A DNA stretch of 64,000 nt from assembly GCA_004335835.1 (NCBI GenBank), contig RWJK01001691.1:1-64000 (forward strand). The letters run 5' to 3'. The notes under the pieces are model-generated. The model was not told where the DNA came from. It searched no databases and saw only the letters and a program-made list of their open reading frames with translations. Numbering within the stretch: the first letter of the stretch is position 1; each line of letters begins with the position of its first letter. Shown in pieces: positions 1 to 16,600 of the stretch. This stretch comes from Scenedesmus sp. ARA3. Its lineage: Eukaryota; Chlorophyta; Chlorophyceae; Sphaeropleales; Scenedesmaceae. A program made the translations under genes and the position numbers.

Positions 1-493
1 GCAATCTGTATCGACGGCCTGAATGCCGCTGGCTTATCTATAGCTGTGCTTTACCAGGTGAGACAGGGGCCGTAGCAGCAAGCCTCCTGTTGGACTTGCG
101 GTCATGCACATCCTAGCATGCTGGCTGACTGTACTGCCCACGAGCACATGCTAAGCTGGACCCGACTCAGAGCAGCAGCCAACACTAGTTCATTTGGGCC
201 TTGCACTTCTATTTGCTTGAATCAGATAAACCAACGGCAAGGCGCACCTGCCCCACATGGGCCAACTAGGGTTCTTTTGTGGGGCATCAAGCGTGCAGCA
301 GCACCTCTTAGTAGCTCCATGCCATCGCATACACACCTTTACAGTGTGTTTTGCATGCTGTTTAGGCACACCGACGATCGACACTGTCGTTTCGCGTGGT
401 CACCATAGATCAAAGCCCGCGATTGTGGAGTTTAAGCCTTTGTCAGCACCTCGTATGCGACCTTGAAACTGTTGACCTATCACAGAGATTTTC
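1..493. other. Upstream region of the aminotransferase gene
   Basis: I see no convincing coding exon here. The region lies 5' of the aminotransferase start and probably holds its promoter and 5' UTR, plus the end of whatever lies to the left. No tRNA or repeat was recognised. Confidence 0.4.
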
Positions 494-4068
<3,575 letters not shown>

Positions 4069-4628
4069 GCACAGCTCGAACACCGGGCTAGCATGGTACC
4101 GCTTGCCAACGCCACACACGTGTAGGTCTGTCCCTGTTCGACTGCCGCCAGGGCACGGAGATTAGGGCCGTTCAACATCTAAACTCAGACTTTTTCGGGT
4201 GTGAGGGCCACCCTGCCAGGTCGCCTGCAAGCAAGTTTCTTTTTTGCTTGACACTCCCCCTGACCACTGCGCACAAGGTCATGCTGTTACAGAGAAGTGC
4301 TGTTGGCAAGCCAGCAGCTCCAACCAGAGCAACCTTAAGCAACCTTGAAGTTTCAAACCAAGAGTAGCCTAGAGCTACACTACAGAAGATCAATAGGTCC
4401 CGCAAAGGCATTTAAACCAGCGCTACAGAACCAGGACTGCACACAGGATATGTACAAAGATCAACAACAGCAACAGCACGCTGCGTGCTGCAAGGGACAC
4501 TACCACAGCGCAGCACCGGGCACCCATTGCCAGTAGCAGCATTCTTATCGCGCACGCATCTGCACGCATCTTGCCCTTCAGCCATAAATCAATCAGCTGT
4601 GGAGCCACACTGCTGCACCGCGCCAGTG
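4069..4628. other. Convergent 3' region, aminotransferase and dynein
   Basis: Non-coding interval between two stop codons on opposite strands. It must hold both 3' UTRs. A minus-strand TGTAA, the chlorophyte polyadenylation-type signal, lies at 4287-4291 and would suit the dynein transcript. I saw no plus-strand TGTAA. Confidence 0.5.
4287..4291 (-). terminator. TGTAA polyadenylation-type signal for the dynein gene
   Basis: TTACA on the plus strand reads TGTAA on the dynein strand, about 340 bases past the dynein stop. TGTAA is the usual poly(A) signal in chlorophyte nuclear genes. A pentamer can occur by chance. Confidence 0.4.
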
Positions 4629-7600
4629 CTACCTGTCAATGTTGAGCACCAGCGCCACTCCCTGCAGCACCCAGTGGCTGCCGTGCATCTCACTCGCCAG
4701 GTCAGCCTCAAACACCAGGCCCACGCCCATCGCGTTGCGGCGCGCCTGCGTGACGTACACGGGCGCCCTGAAGGTGCCGGCTAGCTTGAGGCGGCTCGCC
4801 TCCACAGGGATGATCTGCAGCCACAGCAACACAAGCAGGCAGGCAGGCAGGCAGGCAGGGGCCTTAGCGTCAGCTGCCAGACACCTAGCAGTGAGTGCGC
4901 ACGTGCCTGACATGTGCGGTGTGTATAGCTGCTATGCCGGCTGTGCTGTAGCTGCAGATGGCCGACGCCAAGTGGCACACTCACTTGCCCGATGCACAGT
5001 GTGCGCCCATACCCGACGCAAACAATGCACAACCCAGGTATCGGCTGCTCGGCTGAATCATCGACCTACTAAGCACCGGCCCCTCTCACCTGCAGCAGCG
5101 GCAGCTCATCCACCAGCTGGCGTGGCGCCTGCCGTGTGAGCTGGCCAGTGGCTGTGTCCCACGCTGCCCCCTCCAGGTACAGCCCCGACACGTAGCAGCC
5201 ATGCCTGCACGCATGGGCAGCAAAGTGCAGGCAGCAGCAAGCAGCACAGCAGCTGATCAGCAAAGGCTCAAGCAAACATGCAAGCACCATCACGCAACCC
5301 AAACACAATCAAGGTGGTGCTGTAAGCTTGTAAAAACAATGCCTATGCTGCGCACTCACGTGGGCTTCTCCTGCACTTGCGCCGGGTCTGTGAAGCGCGT
5401 GACCTGGCTGTACAGCGTGCTGCGGTCCAGCGGCCAGCCCCTGTTCCTGCAGGCCGTCTGCACCAGCGCTGCCAGGTAGGTCTCTGGCGCGTGCAGGCCC
5501 GCCAGCCACATCACCTTGGGCTCGCCCTCCTCAGCCCAGGACTGCGACAAAGCAATGCACACATACAGCAGCAGCAGCAGCAGCAGCACGCAGAATAACA
5601 CAGTTGGTTTTCAATTTGTGAGACGTTGCAAAACAGATTTTGCAGGAAACACTTGCAGCACAGCCACCTCGGCAGCTGTGCTGCTTCAACTTGCTTCTGT
5701 AAGTGCACCATGGTGTAGGATCTGCTAGGTGAATATGCTAGATCAGCACGCATGCCCCTCAGTGATGATGCCCCATGCTTATGCCCCCAGCCCCTCACCT
5801 TGTACTGCTGCTGCCGCCTGCTGAACCAGGTCATCCAGGGCCCCAGCGGCTTCTCTGTTGCAGGGTTGAGCCGCGCCCAGGCTGGCGGCAGCTTGCCGTT
5901 GTACAGCGCTGTCGACAGCTCCTCAAGGGAGGCGCTGAAGCCAATCTCGCCTGCAGCACACACACATATGCGGCTCAGCATCAAATCCCAGCTACAACCA
6001 CCAAGCACACAGGCAGGCATAAGCACAGCACCACTGCACACAGACGCACATCCACTCACATACTGCATGCACGCCTCACACGCGCTACCCAGCACTCCAC
6101 CACCACAAACAGCCCACCTGACAGCGCGCGCTGCAGGTCCTGCAAGCTGCTGGTCATGGCCTCCAGCACGCCGTTCCAGCGCGCCAGCTCCTGCAGCAGC
6201 ACCACTTGCGTGGGGCTGGGCACCCCGAGGCCCTTGGCCAGCAGCGGCAGGTCAAACTGCTCCGGGATCTTGGCGGAGATGTCCCGCACAATGCCTGCCA
6301 CAAACTCCTCCCGGCTCATGGCGCCTGCTGCTGCGCCAATGCGTGGCTGCAGGTCCACCAAGTTGGCCCACAGCGTGCGCGTGTCGCTGGTGTAGTAGCT
6401 GATGTCAGCATTTGCATGCAGCCCAAACACCTGCAGGCGCAGCCGGGGCAGGAAGCCGAGTCAGCGGGCAGGCGACATGCTCACTCACTCCATGCTTTGC
6501 TCTGCACTCTGGCATGTGCATTGAATGTTTGCCTGCTACACATACAGCATTGTGCGGGCGTAGCATGCAGCAGGCAGCTGACAGCTCCTGCAACTGCATT
6601 CACAGCTGCTCAAGCGCAGCGTCTCACCTCAGGGCTCTGCACCAGCGGCAGCGCCTCAATGGCCTTGATGTACACCTCGCGCGGCGCAGCAGGCGGCACA
6701 TCGATGCTGCTGCCGTCGCGGCCCGTATAGAAGTGGAAGGGCTGGAAGGTGTCGAACAAAAAGTCACCCAGGTACTCTTCCAGGTAGGTGGTCAGCACGC
6801 GCCGGTCAAAGCTGTCCGACACGCGGCCGCCTGCACGGCAAGGCAGCAGCAACGCAGCAAGTCAAGTCAACATAAGCAGGATGACACACGCATATGTTGC
6901 TAGAATAGTGCACTCGGCTGGCAAGACATTTGACCATCAGCTGCAGGTGGGCAGCAGCACTGGCAGGAATTGGCAGACTGTACACCCTGCAGCAGCTCAC
7001 CATACATCGCCTCTCCGATGAGGTAGCGCAGCGTGGCCCAGGGGATGGCGTCCTCGCTGCTGCTGTTGCCGCTGCCCAGTGCCTTGCCCAGGTAGGTGTT
7101 GATGAGCGCCAGGCTGATGCGGAAATCAGTCTCGTTGAAGTCGTACGGCACGTTCCACCCCAGCTTGCCGTATTTGCGACGCTCCTGCGCACAGCAGCAG
7201 CAGCAGCAGCAGCAGCAGCACACAGCAGCAAAGATAAACAAGACATTCACCTGTACCACTGCAACATGGAATGCTTCCCAATACATTAGCAGTCGACCAG
7301 ACATGCGAGATCCACCACAAATTGCATGCAAGCACACGACCAGCCAGCCTACAAGCTGCCCTGCTTGCCGCACTGCTGCTGCGTGCCGCACTGCCGCGCA
7401 CCTGCACCACCGCGTGGAAGAAGCCCAGCACGTACACCAGCGGCCTGAAGGCGGGGTGCCTGCAGTCCGCCAGCAGCTCCTCGCTGATCTTGCTGTAGCT
7501 CTGGCGCAGGTTGAGCTTCAGCCCGTTAGGAGGCTCCGTCACAACCTGCAGCAGGCGCACGCAAGTATCAATATCTCCTCAGCATGCTTGCATTCACGAG

Positions 7601-10600
7601 CCAGCGCAAGGTTAGCAGCATGCCAGCACAGTATCCAATGATGTGCAGGTGTGCAGATCTGCCGCACCTTGAGGCTGCGCTGCAGCACGCCCAGCGGGAA
7701 TTTGTCGGTGGGCTCGCTGGTCAGCCACAGCCGGAAGTCCTTGTGCGGCTTCTGCAGCCGCTCCAGGATCTTCTCCAGCGTCTTGAGCCAGCGCGGCAGC
7801 AGGTGGCAGTTCTGCAGCATCACCCACAGCCCCCGTGCTGCTCCTGCCTCAATGAGCTCTGCGGCCTTGGGCCCCATGCCCTGGCCCAGCGCCATGTACT
7901 TGAGCTTGCCGCCAGGCTTGAAGCCCAGCTCCTCGCCCAGCCTGGAGGGTGGCAGTAGCAGCAAGATCATAACGACATTAGTGGGTTGGATGGTAACACA
8001 GACAACCGTGATGGTACATATGCTAGTAGTGGAATGATGTGATGAGAGCAGATGGTTACACGGCAGCAGGAGCAGGGTACAGCCAGTCCACACACATGCA
8101 GCAACCGCAACCCTTGAATGACAGCAGACACCTGGGGCAGGTGCGGCGAACCCAGCCCCCTTGTTCACTCACCTGAAGACGTCAAATGCGGGGTCAGCGC
8201 CTGGCGACAGCACAAACACCACAGGCGTCGTCTCGCTGCTCTGCTTGAAGATCACATTGTAGTCCAGCACCGGAGGCGTCACAAAGCGCTCGCCAAGCGT
8301 GGCCATCACAAAGTGAGTGATGGCCACTGTCACGCGGTCCACCCTCAGGCAGCGCAGCAGCAGCAGCACCTCAAACTGGCTAAGCTTGCTGCTGTAGCCG
8401 TTGGGCAGCGGGGCAGTCTCTGGCGCCTCGCGCTCGTAGTAGGTCTGCCACGCCGCCTCGTCAGCTGTGATGTCATCCGCGACACCACACAGCGGGTGCT
8501 GGCCACCTGGAAGTAGAGAATCATCACGCCATCGTCGCTGTGTCAGTTTGCTGCCAGAGCAGTCCTTGCTAAAGAAGCATGGAATGTCAGTCATTTGCTG
8601 TGCATGTTGCTACGTTCTCAACTTGACAAACTGCACACATACCAATGCAAAGCTGCCAGTTGCAGAGCTGTCAGAGGCGGCACCTTGTGAAGTATGACAT
8701 TGCAATAAGCTAGCTGTACACTACACAGGACTGCTGCGCACCTCCTGGTGTCTGCTTAGCTGCCGCCAGCTCTGTAAGTCGCATGAGGTCCTGCCAGCCC
8801 TGCACTGGCAGCCAGTCGTGCGGCTTCCTGCGTGGATGCTTCTCCAGGGAGAGGTTGCCCCGCAAGAAGAAGTCAAGGAACTGCAGCAGCAGGCAGCAGC
8901 AGCAGCAGCAGCAAGCAGCAGCGGAATCAAGCACATGCCAGTCACACACAGGTGAGGAATTGCCAAGCGAATCTGCCTGTGGACTGCAAGATGTTTGCTG
9001 CTGCAACCCTTTTGTTAGCGTTGATTGCAGTGAAAGGAAGCAGCCAGACGCTGCAGGGCCGAGGTTGCTTGCTGATGCACTTACCTGCGGGTCCAGGGGT
9101 GCCGGGCCTGCCTCCAGAATTTTGGCAGCCATCTGGAAGCTGAACATGAGCTTGTGCTTCTCAAACAGCCCCAGGCAGGTGTAGCCATACACGTCAGCTG
9201 TCAGGGTGTCAATGATGGAACGAAGCCGCCCATCAAGGGACGCCTCGCGCTTGCTGCTGGCAAGCGACTGCAATGCACACAGATACACAAGGTGATTAAC
9301 AGGCTGCATATGCTGTGCTACTTCCTGTAGTGCTGCTCTTTGCATGTGTTGCAGGAACAGGTGTTAGTCAGGCGTGCACAACACGTAGCGCCCTACCATG
9401 GCACTGCGTAGTCATGACGGCCAGCCAGCACCCTGGCCATGTAGCCGTAGTACCCACCTGGTTAAAGACCTTGAGGAAGGCCCCAAGGCTGTACTCATAC
9501 ATGTTGTTCACCGCGCTCAGGCTGGCCATCACAAAGAACAGCACTGCACCGCGCACAGCCACGGGGCTGTAGCGCACGCGCGCCTCCTCAATCTCCTGTG
9601 CAGTGACCTTAGCTGCCGCCAGTTTCTGGCTGATCTCCACGGCCTTCTCCTTTGCTGATTCAAGCGTGGAGATGAGCTCTTGGTTGTCAAGGATGTTGCC
9701 GGTGGCGTTGCTGAGCTCGCGCAGCAGCGTGTCCTCCAGCTTCTTGAGCAGCGCCTTGTTGGTAGACATGTCAGCGACCAGGCCAGCTCTGCAAGAACAC
9801 ATAGCAAGCGAGGAACAATCACACCATGGCTTGCAACAGTTCGCAGATGCATGCCCGTCTGCTGGTTGCTACTGTACTGGCTGTGCTCTTTACTGGTGAC
9901 CAGCAATGCACGTGTCGATGTGCATCCAGCTGGTGCGCTGCCTCTGCACTAGCAAAGCTGCACGTCTCTTCTCCTCCCCCCCTCAAACCAGCTGCGCCCT
10001 CACCTGGCCTCCTCCAGGTCAGCCCTCTCATGCGCCACCGTCACGCCCAGCAGCTGCTCTGCCAGGCCCTGCTGTGTGAGGCCGTAGTTGATGATGCTGG
10101 TCTTGCTGGACACCTCGGGGCCGTAGTGCGGGTTGGACAGCTTGCTGGTCAGGTACAGCCGGAAGTTGGGGTCCCACTCCACCTCCTTGTCGCCCAGCTG
10201 GATCACCTGCACAGGGTACCAGCAATTTCTCAATGAATACTGGCGTGTGTTATATCCCCAGAGGTAACACCACGCAAGCCACGGCAGCGGTTACACAGGT
10301 TGTATGTGCCTCCTGCAAGCATAGCTCAGGGGCCAGCAGTGCCACTGCTGCGCAGTGCTCCAACCCCATGTGTCCCATCACTCACCCGCTTGCCGGTAGC
10401 ACTCAGTGTAGTGCTGCGCTCCAGCACTGGGTCAATGACTGGGTCGATGTACTCGTCACAGCCCTCAAACAGGAAGGGGAAGCCGTACTGGATCGCCAGC
10501 TCCAGCTGCTTCAGGAAGTCAGGGTCGTGGAAGGTCTTGACCTGCCACAAGCAGCAAAACCAGCAACGTTGTCAGCAGTCACAGCAGCAGCATGGGCAGG

Positions 10601-13600
10601 GCATGGCTTTGCTGACACACGCACAGCAACGAACAAAGTTTGTCTTGCAGGAGGATGGCCACTGCAACTTGCAGGCCTGTGCCTGAAGCACAACACGTGC
10701 TCACAGCTGACCCAACCTGGTGGTTTTGACAAACCTACACTGCCCTTCCCTCACCTTGCCCTCCAGTTGCTTGCCCTCCCTGCGCTTGATCCACGCCACA
10801 GCTTGCATCTGAGGGTCGATACACAGCGGCCAGCGCGCAGCGCGCGTGGTCAGCAGCCCATTCTGCACGCTAAGCTCATCGCCAGGCAGCCCCTCACTGG
10901 CCCAGGCTGCCACCTCCACATCATTGGTCATGATGGACTCCAGCTTGAAGGGCTGGCTGAGAGGCACTTTGCGTGACAGCAGGTCAGACTGCCACAGCCC
11001 GTACACCATGGAGGAGCGGTACTTGTAGGTGAAGGCACCTGCGAATGCACACAACACACAGCGTTGCATGTTAGCCTGCTGATGCCAGCATGATCTCCTG
11101 TGTGATGGGCTTATCCCAGGCAGCAGCTGCAGCACTGTCCTGCAAGCAGGCTGTGACCAACACAGTACTGACATGTGCTAGGCATGGTTCATCCTGCCAT
11201 GTGCGTTGTCTCACCTGTGTAGCTGAGGAATGATGAGCACAGCAGGCAGTCTCCCACCAGCTGCTCCCTGGCTGCTTCAAGGGCCTTGATGTCGGCTGCC
11301 CAGCGCTCCTTCTCACTGCCCAGGCCAGCAATCAGCCGCTCTGCTGCCAGCAATCGCCGCTCCATCAGGTCTGCTTTAGCACGCAGATCCTGTGGCAGAC
11401 AGCGGTGGGCGAGGCAGGCAGCAGTAAGCACAGCAGCAGCTTTAGCCACACACCGGCAGGGAGCCTATGCATTACGCACGCGGAGTGTATAGTAACCTTG
11501 CAGGAGGGGCAGACTGCTGCTGCTGCTGCTGTCAGCTGCTGCATCCGTTGTCAGTGCCACCTACCTGTTGCTCTGACGTCTTGTCTGCAAACTGGCTGCG
11601 TAAGCTGGTCAGCTGTGCATTCAGCGCTGCCAGTTGGTCCTTGGTGTCTGCCAGGTCCTTCTGTGCCAGGCGCAAGTTCTTCTCCGCCTCTGCCACCTTT
11701 TTGCGCTTGGGCTCAACACCCTTGGCAACATTGTAGTAGTTCACCATGGCCAGCACCCACTTCAACAGGCCTGCATTCACAATATTGTAGTAGGGGGTGG
11801 GTCAGCTTTGTCCTGCCCTGCCAAATCATGGCGGCAACAGCTCACGGCTGCAATAGTCAGCTGCATCACCAGAGTGCACGGCTCTCAAAACATTCTCTGC
11901 CACCCTGACTGTGTAAGCAGCACTTCTACAGCAAGACACGCATTTCTGTGCAGCCGTACCTGCTCCTGCTGTTGATATGTTCCTGATGTTGTCATAAGTG
12001 AAGCTTGGGTCCTTCATGTACTCTGTCTTGACGCGCTTGACCTGCTTCTCTGTCAAGCCATCCTTGTCAAACTCAACAAGGCTCTTCAGGAAGCCAGGGT
12101 CTGTCATCATGCTCTTGGCACCAGCCCATGACACATCCTTCAGGTTCTTCAAGATGACAACACACTCGCACACCTGTTGTTGGCAGCACAAGTGGCGGTA
12201 GCAGCGCAGGAGGCAGCATGTGGAGTGAGTAACTCAGCTGCAGGAGCCCACGACAGACCGGGTTGTGGATCAGCAATGTGACTTGCAACACTGGCTGTCC
12301 CAGCTCACAGATGCAGCCGCTGCAAGCTCATCCAGAAAAAGGCACATCAGCGCATTGCACGCATTTGTGTACTCACCCTCTGTACAAGCACATGTGGCTT
12401 GGCAAAGCTGCGGATTTCTGTGATGTCATCCCTCTTCAGGTCGTTCAGCGCTGCAGCCGCCTCCTCAAGAGCAGGGATGGCCTCACTCAGCGCCTGCTCA
12501 GCCTCCTCCTTGTCTTGCGCAATCTGCAAGCTCTCCACCTGCAGGGCTGCCTCCTTTTCTTGTGCTGACTTCTGCTTGGTCTCTGCGTCTGCAGTGTTCA
12601 CAGAAATCACCTGCAGGACACAAGCAGCCATGTGGTCAGTCACTGGACATTCACTACATGGATACGTGTTGTGTACACATCACAGGGCAGCTCATCTCAC
12701 CTGCCTTTGCAATCGTGCCGGGCAAGTATCCTATTTTTCACAGGTTGTGTGTTTTGCCTAAAGTAATCTGTGCAAATGGCGCTTTTGCCTCACCTCAAGC
12801 AGTTGGTTGCACTCCTGCGTTGCTGCCTCCACCACCACCTTGGCCTGGCTGAGCTCCTTCTGCAGCACATCCACCTCAGCACTGGCCTGCACCAGCTTCG
12901 CCAGGCCGTTGGACAGGCGGCTGCTGGTGTCGGTGATCTCCTTGCGCTGGCCTGCCAGGCTGGTCTTGTAGTTGGTGATGAAGTCAAGGTAGTTCTTGGG
13001 CTGCAAGGAGCACAGAAAAAGCAGCGACAACATTACAGCGTGAGCTGATCACTGGTGCCACTCAAAAGAGCGCATCAAAGCATAGGGGCCTTGCTACGGT
13101 TGTGAGTGTTACACACAGCCACGCGCGAGCTTCAAGCAGCTGGCCAGGAGCGTTTGCATTGCCCAACAAAGCTCACCGTCACGTAGTTGTGGCGGCGCAG
13201 CTCCTCCGCAAACTGCGTGCTGAAGCGCCGCACGCTCTGGTGCACCAGCACCATGTGCTCCACAATGGACGGCCTCAGGCTGGCCGGCAGGTCCTCCGAC
13301 TCCAAAAAGGCAGTGGCAACACTGGACAGAGCCTGCAGCAGCAGCGGCAATGCAGCAACACCACCCATGTTCAAGTTGTGCAGCACAACTGCAAAGCTGG
13401 CAAAAGTTCACCACACACGAGCAGAACTTAGTCAGCTCTCTGCGGCATGCTCAGGCCATGCTGCCAGCCCACCTGCTCAGGCCAGGGCTCGAACCAGTCA
13501 ATCACAGTGTTGTTGACCAGCCCAGGGAAGTTCCTGCAGCGGCTGCGCAGCGCCTCGCCGACAGGGCTCATGGCCAGCACCACATGCAGGTTGGCCCTGC

Positions 13601-16600
13601 ACTTCTCAACGTATGCAGCCCAGCACGCCTCCTTGCTGTCAGGCAGGCCCTTAGCAGTCACCTCGCTGCGGATGGAGCTGACCAGCCCCTCCTTCTCAGC
13701 ATCATCATACAGTGCCGGCACCATGCCTGCACAGCCATAAAGTGCAGACAGCACCAGCGTGAGGCAGCCGGCATTTCAACACCTGCACTAGCATAGAGCC
13801 AGCAGCAACAACGGCCTGCTGCCACAATAGAGCACACCTTCAATGTGCAAGGTTGTCATCACCTGGCACCCGCAAGAATGCAACTAGCAAGCATGACTTT
13901 GGTCACTCGGCTCTGGTCTGGTTAACGCACCCGCGGTGAGCATGTTGTTGATGAGCTCCAAGAAGCCCTCATCCGCCACGTGGCTGTCCGTGAACAGGAA
14001 CACCATGCGCTTGTCCTCAGCGCCCAGCATGCCATACAGCTTCTTCAGGTCCTCCCTGAAAGCCGCCTCGTCGTAGCCACGCGTCAGGCAGATCTCAAAC
14101 ACGCCGCAGCCAGCAGTGTAAGCAGCCAGCCGCGCCAAGCTCTGCTTGCCGCTGCCGCCAACGCCTACCAGCAGGCAGTGCCCCTGCGCGCATTCAGCAA
14201 TCACGGTGTAGCTGTGAGTGCAGTGTGTTTGCTTGGGTAACTAATGCATTGCTGCGTTACTGCTGCTCGTGATATCGTGCAATACAAAGTTACCACATGT
14301 GCAGTTGTGCATGCTGCATCCAGCTAGTGTGCGTAGTACAAGTGGAGCATGTTCCAACTTACCAGCGGCAGCCGCAGTGTGCGCTGGATGCGTGTGAGGT
14401 GCTCCAGGGCGTCGTCAAAGAACACCAGCTGCATCGGCTTGTGCTTCTGGTTGTATGCAGCCAGCACGGACTCAAACAGCGGCTGGATGCTGCTGTAGCT
14501 GCCCACGTCCTCGTACAGCCGCAGCACTGCACCGCCTGGCGCTGTGTCGGGGTCTGCCAGCACGTTGCGGTAGTCGCCAAACAGGACGGGGTCCGCCATG
14601 ACCTTGTCAGACGTGACAGCATACCTGCAAGCAAGCAGCAACAGCCAGAATGAGTTCACGCACATGTCCAAGTTTGAGCAGCGCCCAGTAACTTGCTGCA
14701 ATCACATGACATTATACCTCATGTCAAGCCAGGCCTCTGTCCTGCCCAGCACCCACAATGCAGCAGCAAAGCTATGGTCGAAGCCTGGACAGACAACAAA
14801 ACCACAATCAACCCTGCCTTTTGCAGTGCTGTCGCGCTCACCTGCGCTGCACCAGCTCTGCCACTTTGTCCTGCAGCACTGTCTTGTCCTCTGGTGAGAT
14901 GAGGCGGTCATGGAAGACGCGCAGCACCTGCGACAACCAGCAACACCCACATGTAAATCCTTCCTTTCAAAACCATGGTCAGTCAATTGCTGATGTAGTG
15001 GTGCCGTTCACAAAGCCTTGGTGCAGTGTATTAGGTAAGAGCAGTATTGCCGGGCAGCTGGGTGTTACCACTAATTCGCCAGGCTAGCCCACCGCGCACC
15101 TCATTCCTCCAGAGCCTCAGGAACTGCCAGGGCTCCTGCACAACATCCGAGCATGACCTCAGCAGCCCTTCATACACCCTGCTCAGGTCCCGCAGGTTGA
15201 ACACGTAGTGGAACCTGCTGGGTGTAGGCGGCAGCTTCTCCAGCACCGCATTGTACAGCTCCAGTGTGATGTCTGTCAGACTCTCGCCAACCATCTGGGT
15301 GATGTCGGAGTTGTTCAACCTCGCCAGGTGCTTGCTCAGGATTGCCTGCAGGCAGCGGGCACAACACAAAAGCCAGACAGTTTGTCAGTTGTTGCGGCAA
15401 TCACATTGCACTCACAACGTCGGCACCAATGCCAAGTGCAGAAGACGCAGCTTCAAACCCCGAGCAGCAGCATGCACAAAACATCTGGAACCCCACCTGA
15501 TAAATCGTTCTCAGGTTGTCATTTGACGGTGGCTGCACTTCAAAGGCCGAGAAAAGGCTGATAAAGCGAGGATCCACTGCGTTGCGTGCACCGCCAGGCG
15601 GCCCCATCGCTGCCACCAGCTGCACATCCTTGATGTTCCTCCAGCTCAGCTCCTTGCCCCTGTCATAGAAGCCCTTGCGCTCCACAAACATCTTAAGCAA
15701 GGCAATGGGCTGCTGCGTGCCGTAGGTGTCCACGCGCGGCATGTTCATGTCGTCAACAAACATGAGCAGGCGCTTGCCCATGGGAGGGCCATAAGTGTCC
15801 TGCGGCAGCAGAACAAGCAGCCACAAGAGCATGCTTTGTTGTAAAGGGACAGTTTTCATTTTACAAAATGTTGTATATGTGCAGTTGTACATGTGGCAAT
15901 CTGCCACTTCCATCGCCAGAAGATGCAGACAATCCAACAAGCACGCATCCTTGTGCCTCTCAACATGTCACACAGCTGCTGGACAGCACACAACCATACC
16001 TACCTTGGTCCGCTTCTCTGTGGTGTCCTCAATGGCCCGCTGCACATCCAGGCTGCTGGTCCTGCTGCTGAAGTTCATGTTGAGGCTGATGCTGGCAGCA
16101 GCATCCAGGCTAGCCAGGAAGTTGGAGATGGTGACAGACTTTGAGGTGCCGGACTCTCCAATCAGCAGGCACGGGCTGCCAGAGCCCACAACGGTCCTGA
16201 GCAGCCAGGAGGTCCTGCAGGCAAACAACAACACAGCAACTTGGTGCTTCTGCATTGCGTTTTGCTGCTGTTGCTGACTCGTTGGGTGTTATCGGCACAG
16301 CTCACCAGGTGCAATAGCATAAGCTGCACCAGCCGCACACTGCTAGCAACCATATATCCCCGCTCCAGCACTGCAGTCCAACCTCCATGGTGCTCACCTA
16401 ACCGTGTCTGCTGTTGACACCAGGATCTTGCTGAAATGGCCACTAACTGGCGGCACATACTCCGTCACGTAGCTCCTCCAGCTGCGCCAGCAGCCGTCAG
16501 CCACATCAAAGCAGTACTCGTACAGAGAGCGGGACGGCAGCTGGCTGCAGGAGACCCTGTCGGCGTCCACAGTGCCCAGCGCTGCCAGCTGCTTCATCAG

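Noticed and set aside
4345..5139. Small plus-strand frames between the aminotransferase and the dynein end
   Set aside because: No family-like text; they overlap the dynein last exons and its 3' UTR.
5752..6402. Plus-strand frames of about 200 codons opposite dynein exons
   Set aside because: They are antisense shadows of conserved dynein C-terminal exons on the minus strand.
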